64,000 nucleotides of DNA, from NCBI GenBank assembly GCA_003020945.1, contig PXRU01000026.1, positions 62,001 through 126,000 of the forward strand. The letters run 5' to 3'. The notes under the pieces are model-generated. The model ran no database searches, was not told where the DNA came from, and saw only the letters and a program-made list of their open reading frames with translations. Position 1 is the first letter of the stretch, and every line of letters begins with the position of its first letter. This DNA comes from Halobacteriales archaeon QS_6_71_20. Lineage in GTDB: Archaea; Halobacteriota; Halobacteria; Halobacteriales; Haloferacaceae. Below are positions 19,323 to 30,164 of the stretch, piece after piece. Made by a program: the position numbers and the translations under genes.

Positions 19323-19416
19323 CTCGGCGGCGACATCCTCGAACGCGGTCGGCGCGGCTCCCTTCGTACGGACGAACTTGCCTGCCAGCGGCGCGGCTCG
19401 CGGCGACGGTTCGGCC

Positions 19417-19668
19417 TCAGACCTCGTCGGCGGGGTCGTGGTCGGCGGCCATCCGTTCGGCCTCCGCGGCGTAGCGCTCGCGGCGGTCCGCCTCCCCGAC
19501 TCGCTCGGTATTGGACCGCTCGCGGTCGATCGCGGCGGTCACCGGGTTCCGCCGGAGCAGTTCGACCGACGCCTGACGGGTGTACACCCGTCGGCCGTCG
19601 ACGGCGGCGTACGTGAGCGTGACCGTCTGTCGAGTGTCGTACTCGCGGGCGACGAGCCAGAGGCGCAT
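19417..19668 (-). CDS. Small conserved-looking protein of unknown function
   Basis: MRLWLVAREYDTRQTVTLTYAAVDGRRVYTRQASVELLRRNPVTAAIDRE... Confidence 0.6.
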   Translation of the reverse strand: MRLWLVAREYDTRQTVTLTYAAVDGRRVYTRQASVELLRRNPVTAAIDRERSNTERVGEADRRERYAAEAERMAADHDPADEV

Positions 19669-19953
19669 GCGTCGTCGAACGGTCGCGACGGAGAAAGGCT
19701 GGGGGGGTCAGGTCGCGCGCGGTCGCTACGCTCCGACTGAAAGCCGCCGTGGTTGTCGTCCGTGTCCCCGTCACCGTCGGGGTCGTCAGCGTCACCCGTA
19801 GCAACGTCGATGCCGCCGTCTGTGCGGAACCGTCCGAAAATCACGTTCGACACCCGGAGCAGCCCCCGGCGTCGCCCGTCGGGTCCCTGTCAGGTCCCCG
19901 TCGGGACGGCGAACGCGTCAGCCTCAAGCGCTCCGACCGCCACTGTTTCACCG

Positions 19954-21687
19954 ATGGACGCGAGCGCAGTTCGCGAGCGCGCGGCGGACCTCCCGCGGGA
20001 GCCCGGGGTCTACCAGTTCCTCGACGGCGACGTCGTCCTCTACGTCGGGAAGGCGGTCGACCTCCGCGACCGGGTGCCGTCGTACGCGGACCCCCGTTCC
20101 GCCCGCGTCGCGCGGATGGTCGAGCGGGCGGACGCGCTCGATTTCGCCGTCACGGACACGGAGACGCAGGCGCTGTTGCTGGAGGCGAACCTGATCAAGC
20201 GGCTCAACCCCCGCTTCAACGTCCGCCTGAAGGACGACAAGTCGTACCCCCTGGTCCAGCTCACCGACCACGCGGTCCCCCGGATCCAGGTGACGCGAGA
20301 CCCCGACCAGGCCGCGACCGTCTTCGGCCCGTTCACCGACAAGGGCCGCGTGGAGACCGTGGTGAAAGCGATCCGCGAGACGTACGGCCTCCGGGGCTGT
20401 TCGGACCACAAGTACGAGGGGCGGGACCGCCCCTGTCTCGACTACGAGATGGGGCTGTGTTCGGCGCCCTGTACCGGCGAGATCGCTCCGGAGGCGTACC
20501 GGGAGGATGTCGAGTCCGCGGTCCGCTTCTTCGAGGGGGAGACGGGAGCATTGGCCGACCCGCTCCGCCGGGAGATGGAGACCGCCGCCCAGGCCCGCGA
20601 GTTCGAGCGCGCGGCCAACCTCCGGGACCGACTCGACGCCGTCGAGTCGTTCCACGGCGCCGGCGCGGAGGCGATCTCCGACCGGTCGGACGAGCGCGCG
20701 GTCGACGTGCTCGGCGCGGCCGTCGAGGGCGAGGCCGCGGTCGTCGCCCGGCTCCACAGCGAAGGCGGGCAGCTCGTCGACCGGTCGCGCCACTCGCTGG
20801 ACGCGCCGGAGGCGGCCGACCGCGTCGCGGAGGTGCTGTCGGCGTTCCTCGTCCAGTACTACGCCGAGCGCGACCTGCCCGACGCCGTGTTGCTCTCCGA
20901 GCGCCCCGCCGACGAGGACGTGGTCGAGTGGCTGGCCGCCGAGGGCGTCTCCGTCCGCGTGCCCGGCGCCGGCCGTGAGGCGAAGCTCGTCGACCTCGCG
21001 CTGAAGAACGCCCGCAGCGGGCCGACCCGCCGCGACGAACTCGCGGCGCTCGCGGACGCGCTCGGCGTCAACCGCCCCGAGCGGATCGAGGGATTCGACG
21101 TGAGCCATGCGGGGGGGAAGCAGGTCGTCGGCTCGAACGTTTGCTTCGTCGACGGAAGCGCCGAGACCGCCGACTACCGCCGGAAGAAGCTCACCGACCG
21201 TAACGACGACTACGCGAACATGCGCGAGCTGATCCGCTGGCGCGCCGAGCGCGGCGTCGAGGGGCGCGACGACCGACCCGCCCCCGACCTGCTGCTCGTC
21301 GACGGCGGCGACGGCCAGCTCGGCGCGGCCACCGACGCCCTTCGGGAGGTGGACTGGGACGTGCCGGCGGTCGCGCTCGCCAAGGAGGAGGAGCTGGTGA
21401 TCACGCCCGACGGCGTCCGCCGGTGGGACGACGACGCCCCCCATCTTCACCTGCTCCAGCGGGTCCGCGACGAGGCCCATCGCTTCGCCGTCCAGTACCA
21501 CCAGACGCTGCGCGACGACGTCTCGACGGTTCTGGACGACGTACCGGGGGTCGGTCCCGAGACGCGCCGCCGGCTCCTGCGGCGGTTCGGCTCCGTCGAG
21601 AACGTTCGAGCGGCCGGCGAGTCGGACCTGCTGGACGTGCCGGGTGTCGGGGAGGCGACGGCGAGCGCGCTGAACGAGCGGCTGTAG
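19954..21687 (+). CDS. uvrC: Excinuclease ABC subunit C
   Basis: Start [41 protein letters not shown] (GIY-YIG-like), [27 protein letters not shown]-terminal HhH. Confidence 0.95.
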   Translation: MDASAVRERAADLPREPGVYQFLDGDVVLYVGKAVDLRDRVPSYADPRSARVARMVERADALDFAVTDTETQALLLEANLIKRLNPRFNVRLKDDKSYPLVQLTDHAVPRIQVTRDPDQAATVFGPFTDKGRVETVVKAIRETYGLRGCSDHKYEGRDRPCLDYEMGLCSAPCTGEIAPEAYREDVESAVRFFEGETGALADPLRREMETAAQAREFERAANLRDRLDAVESFHGAGAEAISDRSDERAVDVLGAAVEGEAAVVARLHSEGGQLVDRSRHSLDAPEAADRVAEVLSAFLVQYYAERDLPDAVLLSERPADEDVVEWLAAEGVSVRVPGAGREAKLVDLALKNARSGPTRRDELAALADALGVNRPERIEGFDVSHAGGKQVVGSNVCFVDGSAETADYRRKKLTDRNDDYANMRELIRWRAERGVEGRDDRPAPDLLLVDGGDGQLGAATDALREVDWDVPAVALAKEEELVITPDGVRRWDDDAPHLHLLQRVRDEAHRFAVQYHQTLRDDVSTVLDDVPGVGPETRRRLLRRFGSVENVRAAGESDLLDVPGVGEATASALNERL

Positions 21688-21869
21688 TCGCGGCGTCCGC
21701 GGCTGCTGGCTGACAGGCGGTCCGACCGCGTCGGCGTCGTCGAGGGTGGACCGCACACCCGCCCGGGTCCCCGACGGTCCTCGATTACGTCACGCGACGG
21801 AGTGGTCCCGTTCTCGGTGAAGAAGGTTCGGCCGGCATCGGCGCTGGCTCCGACGCCGTCGCTTCGCCG

Positions 21870-22547
21870 CTACTGCGTTCGGAACGCGCGGTCGCCGGCG
21901 TCGCCGAGACCGGGGACGATGAACCCCTCGTCGTTGAGTTCCTCGTCGATGGCGACGGTGAGGAGGTCGGCCTCGGGGACCTCCCTGGCGACGCGGGTGA
22001 GCCCGTCGGGCGCGGAGACGGCCGAGAGCACGAACAGGTCCTCCGGCTCCGGGTTCTCCGCGAGGACGTGGTCGAGCACCGCACACATCGTCGACCCGGT
22101 GGCGAGCATCGGGTCGGCGACGATGACGGTGTCCTCGCCCGTGATCTCGGGCAGCTTCGTGTAGTCGATCTCGATGGGGAACGTGCCGTCCTCGCCCATC
22201 CCGGCGTCCTCGTTGCGGCCGGCGGAGATGACGCCCTGTTTCGCCCGGGGGAACGCCTTCAACAGCCCCTCGACGAACGGCGTCGCCGCCCGGAGCACGT
22301 TGACGATGACGACGTTGTCCAGCCCCTTCACCCGCTCACCGGTCGTCTCGGCCAGCGGCGTTTCCATGGAGACGAACTCCGTCCCCATCGCGCCGTCGAT
22401 GACCTCGTAGCCACAGATCCGACCCAGCTTCACCAGTCCCTTGCGGAACGCGACCTGTTCCGTCTCGACGCTCCGGAGCCGCGAGAGCGTGTCCTTCGCC
22501 AGCGCGTGCGTGATGAGATGTGCGTCGCCTCGCTTCTCGATGGCCAT
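21870..22547 (-). CDS. upp: Uracil phosphoribosyltransferase
   Basis: Start [60 protein letters not shown] loop. Confidence 0.93.
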   Translation of the reverse strand: MAIEKRGDAHLITHALAKDTLSRLRSVETEQVAFRKGLVKLGRICGYEVIDGAMGTEFVSMETPLAETTGERVKGLDNVVIVNVLRAATPFVEGLLKAFPRAKQGVISAGRNEDAGMGEDGTFPIEIDYTKLPEITGEDTVIVADPMLATGSTMCAVLDHVLAENPEPEDLFVLSAVSAPDGLTRVAREVPEADLLTVAIDEELNDEGFIVPGLGDAGDRAFRTQ

Positions 22548-22736
22548 TACTGTCGAGTTGCCGCGCGGGCGATGATAAACCCCGTTGGCTTCCGCGCGCA
22601 TCCCCCACACCCGGTCCGCGTCCCCGAGTCCGTCGCCGCGGAGTTCGACGATCGACGAATCGGCGTACGTCGCGAACCCCGCTTCATCGCCCGATTCGAA
22701 ACGCTTACCGGTCGTTCCGTCGGTTGTTTACGTGGT

Positions 22737-23651
22737 ATGACAAAAGTCAGCGTGGTCGGCGCCGCGGGGACGGTGGGCGCCGCGGCCGGCTACAACATCG
22801 CGCTCCGGGACGTCGCCGACGAACTCGTGTTCGTCGACATCCCGGACATGGAGGAGACGACGGTCGGCCAGGCGGCGGACACGAACCACGGCGTCGCCTA
22901 CGACTCGAACACGCGGATCCGACAGGGCGGCTACGATGCCACCGAGGGCTCGGACGTGGTCGTCATCACGGCCGGGATCCCCCGTCAGGAGGGGCAAACG
23001 CGCATCGACCTCGCGGGCGACAACGCGCCGATCATGGAGGACATCGGCGAGTCGCTGCGCGAGTACAACGACGACTTCGTCTCGATCACCACCTCGAACC
23101 CAGTCGACCTCCTCAACCGTCACCTGTACGAGAGCGGCGAGCGCGCCCGCGAGAAGGTGATCGGCTTCGGCGGCCGCCTCGACTCCGCCCGGTTCCGGTA
23201 CGTGCTCTCCGAGCGGTTCGACGCGCCCGTGCGGAACGTGGAGGCGACGATCCTCGGCGAGCACGGCGACGCGCAGGTGCCCGTCTTCTCGAAGGTCCGC
23301 GTCGACGGCGCCGACCCCGAGTTCACCGACGACGAGCGCGAGGAGATCCTCGCCGACCTCCAAGCGTCCGCGATGGACGTCATCTCCCGGAAGGGCGCCA
23401 CCGAGTGGGGCCCCGCGTCCGGCGTCGGCCACATGGTCGAGGCCGTGCTCCGCGACACCGGCGAGGTACTCTCCGGCTCGATCGCGCTGGACGGCGAGTT
23501 CGGCCACGACGACACCGCCTTCGGCGTTCCCATGCGTCTCGGCTCCGACGGCGTCGAGGAGGTCATCGAGTGGGACCTGGACGACTACGAGGCCGACCTC
23601 ATGGACGAGGCGGCCGAGAAGCTCGCCGACCAGTACGAGACGATCGCATAG
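22737..23651 (+). CDS. mdh: Malate dehydrogenase (LDH-like)
   Basis: [69 protein letters not shown]. Confidence 0.95.
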   Translation: MTKVSVVGAAGTVGAAAGYNIALRDVADELVFVDIPDMEETTVGQAADTNHGVAYDSNTRIRQGGYDATEGSDVVVITAGIPRQEGQTRIDLAGDNAPIMEDIGESLREYNDDFVSITTSNPVDLLNRHLYESGERAREKVIGFGGRLDSARFRYVLSERFDAPVRNVEATILGEHGDAQVPVFSKVRVDGADPEFTDDEREEILADLQASAMDVISRKGATEWGPASGVGHMVEAVLRDTGEVLSGSIALDGEFGHDDTAFGVPMRLGSDGVEEVIEWDLDDYEADLMDEAAEKLADQYETIA

Positions 23652-23942
23652 CCCGGCCGGAACGCCCAGGTCGCCAGCCCGACGCCGTCACCGCCGGGTG
23701 GCTCCGCCCGGCGACGTGACCCCGCTCTGGTCGCCCCCCTCCCGAGGCCCATCGTGTGAAGGTTCTTGTCCGATGCCGGGACCACCCGTCGCGTGACGTG
23801 ACGACCGCCGTGACGGGCTCGCGGTAGCGCGGCCACCCCGTTACGGTCGCCGTCGGCCGCCTGTTCGTCCCCGCCTTACGGTCGGCGACCCGCCGACGCA
23901 GCCGTGGCAACGACTATACTGTTGGCTCGCACAGCCGTGGGT

Positions 23943-24146
23943 ATGGCCGACTCCTGTGACGCCTGCGGCTCGTCCGTGGAGGACGCGCTCGCCCGGACGA
24001 TCCGGCTCTCGGTCGACCGCTCGACGGTCGACGAGCAGCGCCTCTGTCCCGGCTGTTTCGCCGACTGGATCGACCGCTACGAGGAGCGGATGCAGTCGGA
24101 GTCGGACGTCCGGATCGACGAGGACAACGACATCATCGTCGACTGA
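23943..24146 (+). CDS. Small zinc-finger protein of unknown function
   Basis: MADSCDACGSSVEDALARTIRLSVDRSTVDEQRLCPGCFADWIDRYEERM: CxxC...CxxC. Confidence 0.75.
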   Translation: MADSCDACGSSVEDALARTIRLSVDRSTVDEQRLCPGCFADWIDRYEERMQSESDVRIDEDNDIIVD

Positions 24147-24170
24147 GCCGCCGGGGACCGTCCCCGACGC

Positions 24171-24350
24171 TCAGATCTCGACCGAACAGGTCGCCCCGAC
24201 GGCGAGCCCCTCCTCCTCGACGTGTGCGGCGAGACAGCCGTAGTTGCAGAACGGCGTCTCCGCCGTCTCCTCGCCCTCGCGGACGTACACCGGGTCGTGG
24301 TCGGTCACGTCGCAGCCGCAGTACGCGCAGTCGGTGGTGTCGTCAGTCAC
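24171..24350 (-). CDS. Small (59-aa) cysteine-rich protein, GTG start (not in supplied ORF track)
   Basis: Translation (M)TDDTTDCAYCGCDVTDHDPVYVREGEETAETPFCNYGCLAAHVEEEGLAVGATCSVEI*. Confidence 0.75.
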   Translation of the reverse strand: MTDDTTDCAYCGCDVTDHDPVYVREGEETAETPFCNYGCLAAHVEEEGLAVGATCSVEI

Positions 24351-24419
24351 GATCGATCTCTCGGCGACCTCAGGTGAAACCCGAACGCGGTCGTGCGCGC
24401 TCGGCGTCTCTGCGACGCG

Positions 24420-26501
24420 CTACTCGTCGCCGCCGTCCTCGTTCGCCTCGTCGCTGGCGCTCAGTCCGTCGTCCTCCGGCCGGTCGAGCGCCCGGTCGGC
24501 GTCGTGGTGCTCGGAGTAGCCGTCGAACCACCGGACGATCCGCTCGATCCGGTCGACGACGTGGGCCGGCTCCCCCGAGCGCGACAGCTCGTGGCCCTCG
24601 CGCGGGTACCGCACCAGCCGTGTGTCGACGCCGTGTTTCCGCAGGATCCGGTAGAACAGCTCCGCCGTGTTGTCGGGCGTCCGGTAGTCGCGGTCGGAGT
24701 GGAGCACGAGCGTCGGCGTCGCCACCTCGTCGGCGTGCGCGACGGGCGACTGCTCCCGGAGGAACTCCGGCTCCGCCCACGGCGTCGTGTCGTAGTCGCC
24801 CTCGACGAGCTTGTACGCGCCGTCCGTCGAGCCGTAGAACCCGGTCAGGTCGTACACGCCGCGCTGGGAGACGGCCGCGCGGAAGCGGTCGGATCGCCCG
24901 ACCGCCCACGAGGTCATGTAGCCGCCGAAGGAGCCGCCGGTGAGGAAGACGTTCGTCTCGTCGACGTACTCCCTGTCGGCGACCGCCTCCACGCCGGCCA
25001 GCACGTCGGTGAGCGTCACCTCCCCCCAGTCGCGCTCGATCGCCTGCATGAACGCCTCGCCGTAGCCGGTCGACCCGCGCGGGTTCGACCAGAACACGAC
25101 GTAGCCCCGGGCCGCAAGCGTCTGGAACTCGTGCCACATCGTCCCGCTGGTGGTCCACATGGCGTGCGGGCCGCCGTGGACCTCCACGGCGAGCGGATAG
25201 CTCCCGTTCCCCTCGAACCCCGGCGGCGTCAGCACCCACCCCTCGACGGGACCCTGCTCGGACTCGAACGAGAGCGGCTCCGGCTCGGGGACGGCGACCG
25301 AGTCGAGGTACTCCTCGTTCAGCCGGGTGAGCCGCCGCTCCGCCGATCCGTCGCCCCCGGCGACCTCGCCGTCTCCCTGTGGCCCGTCGGCGACCACGAA
25401 CACGTCTCCGGGGTGGTCCCACTCGCTTCTCGTGAGCGCGATCACGCCGTCGGCGACGTGCGCACCGTTCACGGAGCCGCCGCGGCACTCGCGCTCGGGC
25501 GCCGCACTCGCGTCGCCGGGGGCCGACCACAGGCTCGTCGCCCCCTCGTCCGGGGTCGTGAAGAACACCCGCTCGGCCTCGGGCCCCCACTGCGGCGCGG
25601 CCTCGTAGCCCAGGCTCCGGTCCAGTTCCGCGGTGAGGTCGTGCGTCTCGTCGGCCGTCCGGTCGTACACGTGTAGCTCCGTGGGCTGGATGCTGGCCCG
25701 CTCCGCCTCGGTGTACGTGTAGGCGATCCGGTGGTCGTCGGTGGCCGCGAGCGCGGCACCCCACCCGGAGGCGCGGAGGACGTCCTCGGCCTCCCCGGAG
25801 TCGGTGTCGTAGGCGACCACGTCGAACCGCATGTCGTCGTCCGGGTCGTCGCCGACCTTCTGGGCGGTGAAGTACAGCGTCTCCTCGTCGCCCCACGTCG
25901 GCGCGCCGTGGTCGTGGTCGCCGTCCGTGACGCGCGTCAGGTCGCCCGAAGCCACGTCCAAGACGTACACCTGCGAGCGCTTCCCGTCGAAATAGTCGGT
26001 GCCCGACCGGTACACCGTCCGGTCGATCACGCGGGGGTCCGGCTCCTCGGGCTCGTACTCCTCCGGGCGGTCGAGGTCCCGGTCCTCCTCGCGGTCCTCC
26101 GGAGTCACCGACTGCAGGAACGCGATCCGGCTCCCGTCGGGGCTCCACGCGATCTCCCGCACCCCGCCGACCACGTCCGTCGCGCGCTCGGCCTCGCCGC
26201 CGACGCCGTCGAGCGGGAGCAGCCACAGCTGCTGAGTGTCGTCCGCCTTCCCGCGGGTGGAGGTGAACGCCAGCCGGTCGCCCGACGGCGAGAACCGCGG
26301 CTCGGCGTCGGTCCCCTCCGCGACGGTCAGGCGGCGGGCCTTCTCGCTCCCGTCCGTCGGGACGAGGTACACCGTCGATTCGTACGACTCGTCGTCGTCC
26401 GGCACGCTACGCACGAACGCGACCCGCTCGCCGTCCGGCGCGACTCGGGGGTCGCTCGGCATCGCGATGTCGCGGAAGTCGCTCGCCTGCACAGTGTCCA
26501 T
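24420..26501 (-). CDS. S9 family (prolyl oligopeptidase/acylaminoacyl) peptidase
   Basis: WD-like TolB repeats; GGSFGGYMTSWA nucleophile elbow; LVLHSDRDYR; REGHELSRSGEP. Confidence 0.93.
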   Translation of the reverse strand: MDTVQASDFRDIAMPSDPRVAPDGERVAFVRSVPDDDESYESTVYLVPTDGSEKARRLTVAEGTDAEPRFSPSGDRLAFTSTRGKADDTQQLWLLPLDGVGGEAERATDVVGGVREIAWSPDGSRIAFLQSVTPEDREEDRDLDRPEEYEPEEPDPRVIDRTVYRSGTDYFDGKRSQVYVLDVASGDLTRVTDGDHDHGAPTWGDEETLYFTAQKVGDDPDDDMRFDVVAYDTDSGEAEDVLRASGWGAALAATDDHRIAYTYTEAERASIQPTELHVYDRTADETHDLTAELDRSLGYEAAPQWGPEAERVFFTTPDEGATSLWSAPGDASAAPERECRGGSVNGAHVADGVIALTRSEWDHPGDVFVVADGPQGDGEVAGGDGSAERRLTRLNEEYLDSVAVPEPEPLSFESEQGPVEGWVLTPPGFEGNGSYPLAVEVHGGPHAMWTTSGTMWHEFQTLAARGYVVFWSNPRGSTGYGEAFMQAIERDWGEVTLTDVLAGVEAVADREYVDETNVFLTGGSFGGYMTSWAVGRSDRFRAAVSQRGVYDLTGFYGSTDGAYKLVEGDYDTTPWAEPEFLREQSPVAHADEVATPTLVLHSDRDYRTPDNTAELFYRILRKHGVDTRLVRYPREGHELSRSGEPAHVVDRIERIVRWFDGYSEHHDADRALDRPEDDGLSASDEANEDGGDE

Positions 26502-26590
26502 ACCGCGGCCTGGAAGTCTCGCCGCAAGAACGTTCGGGAGCCGGAACGGGGAACCCGAACTCGGGGCGGCCGCCCGCCCCGAGCGAACGG

Positions 26591-27244
26591 CTACTCGATG
26601 TCGACGCGCCCGCTCGTCGCCGACCGGAGTCGGTCCCGGAGGTCGGCCGCGTCGGCGACGGGGACGCGCGCCTCGAACGTCGCCTCCGTGCCGTACTCGG
26701 CGTCGAACTCGACGCCCGCGGACTCGAGGATCCCCCGTACGGTCCCGGAGTCGTCGTACTCGACGGCGAACGCGACCCGCTCGTGGGGCGCCTCCTCGAC
26801 GACGCCGGCGGCGTCGAGCCCCTGCTTCACCGCCCGGGCGTAGGCCCGGGCGAGCCCGCCGACCCCGAGGTTCGTCCCGCCGTAGTAGCGGGTGACGACC
26901 GCGGCGACGTTGCGTATCTCCTGCTGCTGGAGCACGTTCAGCGCGGGCTTGCCCGCCGAGCCGGTCGGCTCGCCGTCGTCGCCGGCGTACTCCCGGAGCA
27001 TCACCTCTCCGGACGATCCTGACGCGCCCCTAGACGACCTCGACGCGCCCGTCCCGGCGGGGACCCGGTAGGCGGGAACGTTGTGGGTGGCGTCGTCGTA
27101 CTCGGCCTCGACCTCGGCGACGAACGCCTCCGCCTCGCTCACGTCGTCGGCGGGGGCGAGGTGGCCGAGAAAGCGCGACCCCTGTACGACGAACGTCGCG
27201 GAGGCGCGGCCGTCGACGGTGCGGTACGGCTCCGGCGCTGCCAT
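26591..27244 (-). CDS. YigZ/IMPACT family protein
   Basis: FVVQGSRFLGHLAPADDVSEAEAFV; GDDGEPTGSAGKPALNVLQQQEIRNVAAVVTRYYGGTNLGVGGLARAY. Confidence 0.92.
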   Translation of the reverse strand: MAAPEPYRTVDGRASATFVVQGSRFLGHLAPADDVSEAEAFVAEVEAEYDDATHNVPAYRVPAGTGASRSSRGASGSSGEVMLREYAGDDGEPTGSAGKPALNVLQQQEIRNVAAVVTRYYGGTNLGVGGLARAYARAVKQGLDAAGVVEEAPHERVAFAVEYDDSGTVRGILESAGVEFDAEYGTEATFEARVPVADAADLRDRLRSATSGRVDIE

Positions 27245-27274
27245 ACCCCCGGTTCCGGCGCCGCGGTGAAAGGG

Positions 27275-27775
27275 TTACTCGTCGCCGGCCGACCCGGGCG
27301 CCGGCTCGGGTTCGGCGGCGGCTCCGCGGTCGTTCTCGGCGAGTTCGGGGTCGGCGACGAACAGCGCCAGCAGGCAGGCCGCCCCGACCGCCTGAGCGAC
27401 GAACGCGACCAGCGCGACCGGGTCGGTCGCGAGGTGGCCCGCCACCTCGCCGACGGGGTCGCTCACCTCGTGACTCGGGACGAGTCCGCCGTGGTCGGTG
27501 AGGTGCCACCACGCGTAGCCGGCGGTGTACGCCAGCAACACGCCGGCGGTCAGCGAGTAGAGCCGTCGGTGGCGCGAGCCGCGGACGATCAGCGTCGCAA
27601 GCGCCACCAGCAGGAGCGCGGAGGGGACGAACAGGTACGGCCGCGGGTCGCGAACGGACAACAGCGGGAGGTAGACGAGCAGGTCCGGCACCCCCTCGAT
27701 CAGGTGGATCGCCGCCGAGACGAGCGCCGCCTGCACGCCGACGACGCGCAGGACGCTCGCGGTTCGGCCGTCCAT
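27275..27775 (-). CDS. Membrane protein (DoxX-like topology), unknown function
   Basis: Start MDGRTASVLRVVGVQAALVSAAIHLIEGVPDLLVYLPLLSVRDPRPYLFV; multiple TM segments. Confidence 0.8.
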   Translation of the reverse strand: MDGRTASVLRVVGVQAALVSAAIHLIEGVPDLLVYLPLLSVRDPRPYLFVPSALLLVALATLIVRGSRHRRLYSLTAGVLLAYTAGYAWWHLTDHGGLVPSHEVSDPVGEVAGHLATDPVALVAFVAQAVGAACLLALFVADPELAENDRGAAAEPEPAPGSAGDE

Positions 27776-27846
27776 GCCCGTCGTCGGTCGCTCACGGTGA
27801 AAGCGTCGTCGGTTCGGGCGGCACCGGGGGGTCTCGTTCGCCGGCC

Positions 27847-28377
27847 TCAGAACTCGACGCTGCGGACGTACTCCAGTTCGCGGATCGACACGAGCAGGTC
27901 GCTCGGGAACTCCTCGTCGGTGATGAGGTAGAGCTTGGCCTCGTCGGCGAACTCCGGGTCGTCCGACAACACCTGTCGCAGCGAGAGGTCGGCGTCGGCC
28001 AGCAGCCCGGTGATGTCGGCGACGATGCCGGCGGCGTCGGGGTCGCCAACCTCGACGGTGAGCACCGTGAGGTCCAGCACCGGCGCCAGGTCCATCAGGC
28101 TCGGTACGGCGGAGATGTTGGCGAAGATCCGGCGGAGCTGGTCGTCCTCGCGGATCGCGGTCGTCGTCGCGTCCACCACCCGTCGGTCGACGCCCGCCTC
28201 CCGGGCGATGCCCGTGTCCGGGATCTCGATGCCGCCGGAGACGACCCGCCCGTCCTCGTTCACGGAGAAGCCGCGCTCCAGGAGGAGCCTGACGACGGCT
28301 TGCCGCCCCGGCGACCCGTCGAACTTTCCCACGATCTCGTCGAACATCCGTGTCCACCGTCGCTCATCGTCGGACAT
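27847..28377 (-). CDS. ACT-domain regulatory protein (COG2061-like)
   Basis: LTVEVGDPDAAGIVADITGLLADADLSLRQVLSDDPE ACT core with N-terminal HTH-like region. Confidence 0.85.
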   Translation of the reverse strand: MSDDERRWTRMFDEIVGKFDGSPGRQAVVRLLLERGFSVNEDGRVVSGGIEIPDTGIAREAGVDRRVVDATTTAIREDDQLRRIFANISAVPSLMDLAPVLDLTVLTVEVGDPDAAGIVADITGLLADADLSLRQVLSDDPEFADEAKLYLITDEEFPSDLLVSIRELEYVRSVEF

Positions 28378-28513
28378 AACTGTTCGGTGTCGTCCGATCC
28401 CGTCCCGGACCGCCGCCCCGTCCGCAGGTCGTCCCGGCTCCCGATCGTCGACGGCTCCCGCTCGCTCGACCGCCCCCGGAACGCCCTTGTCGTCCCCCGC
28501 CGACGGCCGGGAC

Positions 28514-29148
28514 GTGCGCGAACTCGACTGCGACTTCTGCGGCGCGACCGCCGACGGCGCCTACGAGCTGCTCCCGCCGTCGCTGGACCCCGCGCCCGAC
28601 GAACAGACCCGGCTTGCCCTCTGTGGGGGCTGCCGCGAGACGCTGGACGGCGTCGTCTCCCCCCTGCTGGACCGGCTCGAAGCGACCGCCGGCGACGGCG
28701 CCGGTTCCGCGGACGCCTCGCCCTCCCCCGGCAGCGACGAGGTCGCCCCGCCGGGAACGGGCTGGACGCGACCCCGACCTCCGATCCCGAGCCGACTGTC
28801 GGCTCCACCCCCGAACCAGTCGTCGATTCCGATCCCGAGCCCACGTCCGACGCGGTCCCCGACACCGAGCAGACCGCGGGCGACGCGGACGCTTACGACG
28901 GTTCGAAGGTCCGCGGCGACGACGCCGACGGTGGCGGTGGGGGCGACGCCCGCGCCGACGAGCCGGAGGGGTTCCGGACGGTGATGCGCCTGCTCAACAA
29001 CCGCGAGTTCCCCGTCGACCGCGCGGCGGTGACGGAACTGGCGGCCGGCGCCTACGAAATGGAGGACGACGAAGTGGCCGCGATCATCGAGTACGCGGTC
29101 GAGCGCGGTGTCCTCGTCGAGGAGGCCGGACGGCTCGACAGGGCCTGA
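28514..29148 (+). pseudogene. Frameshifted zinc-finger/DUF protein (conserved halves in different frames)
   Basis: Frame 2: VRELDCDFCGATADGAYELLPPSLDPAPDEQTRLALCGGCRETLDGVVSPLLDRLEA...; frame 1: ...LDATPTSDPEPTVGSTPEP...EGFRTVMRLLNNREFPVDRAAVTELAAGAYEMEDDEVAAIIEYAVERGVLVEEAGRLDRA. Confidence 0.65.
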
Positions 29149-29224
29149 CCCGCCCCCCGCCCGTACCCGGCTTGGGCAACTCGGTCGCCGGCGCTGGCCG
29201 TGCGGACCGACTCCGGGCGTTCGG

Positions 29225-29815
29225 CTACAGGTCGCCCTTCGTGCTCGGCGTGTCGCTGCGGCGCTCGTCCGTCTGCGTCGCGTCGTCGAGCGTCCGGGCC
29301 AGCGCCTTGAACAGCGCCTCCACCTCGTGGTGGGCGTTGACGCCCGCCTCGATCTCCATGTGGAGCGTCACCCCGGCGTTCATCGCCAGCGAGTACGCGA
29401 AGTGGCGCCCCATGTCGCTTGTCATCCCGCCCACGGCGTCCTGGGAGAACTCGCCGTCGAACTCGACGTAGGGCCGGCCGCTCACGTCGACGACGACGCC
29501 CGCGACGGCCTCGTCGAGCGGGACGCGCCGGTCGGCGTACCGGCGGATGCCGCGCCGCTCGCCTAGCGCCTCGTCGAACGCCTCCCCGAGCGCGATCCCG
29601 ATGTCCTCGACGGTGTGGTGGTCGTCGACGTGCGTGTCCCCGTCACACCGGATCGTCAGGTCGAACAGCCCGTGTTCGGCGAACGACGCGAGCATGTGGT
29701 CGAGGAAGCCGACGCCGGTGTCGACCTCGCTGTCGCCGTCGCCGTCCACGTCGAGGGTGAGGTCGATGGCCGTCTCGGCCGTCTCCCGGGAGACGGCCGC
29801 CGTGCGGTCGCTCAT
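29225..29815 (-). CDS. hisB: Imidazoleglycerol-phosphate dehydratase
   Basis: Start [62 protein letters not shown]. Confidence 0.95.
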   Translation of the reverse strand: MSDRTAAVSRETAETAIDLTLDVDGDGDSEVDTGVGFLDHMLASFAEHGLFDLTIRCDGDTHVDDHHTVEDIGIALGEAFDEALGERRGIRRYADRRVPLDEAVAGVVVDVSGRPYVEFDGEFSQDAVGGMTSDMGRHFAYSLAMNAGVTLHMEIEAGVNAHHEVEALFKALARTLDDATQTDERRSDTPSTKGDL

Positions 29816-29953
29816 GCTCGGTGCGTCGGCGCGCCCCGGCAAGACGGTTCCGGCTCCCCGGGCGACACCCCCGGGTCGGGGAACGCCCGTCGTTCGGCCG
29901 TCGGACGCCCGTTCGACCGGGATTCAAGTGACGAGGCTGTGTAAGGCGTTCAC

Positions 29954-30106
29954 ATGCGCGCCGAGCTGGCGACCGCGGCCGCGTTCGCCGTCGGGTCGCT
30001 GTCGCTGTCGTCCGCCACCGTCGTCGGGCCCGTCCTCGGGCTGGTGGCGGTCGCGGCCGGGACGACGTTCGCCGTCGTGTGCGCCGCCGGGCGGCTCGGT
30101 CCCTGA
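29954..30106 (+). CDS. Putative 50-aa membrane protein (not in supplied ORF track)
   Basis: MRAELATAAAFAVGSLSLSSATVVGPVLGLVAVAAGTTFAVVCAAGRLGP*; two hydrophobic segments between hisB and hisA. Confidence 0.4.
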   Translation: MRAELATAAAFAVGSLSLSSATVVGPVLGLVAVAAGTTFAVVCAAGRLGP

Positions 30107-30164
30107 CCCCCCGGGACCGCCGTGAGGGGCCCAAGGCCGGCGGACGGCGACGGACGGCCGGATC

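Noticed and set aside
27792-28049. 85-aa minus-strand Ser/Thr/Pro-rich ORF
   Set aside because: Alternative frame inside the ACT-domain gene (27847-28377).
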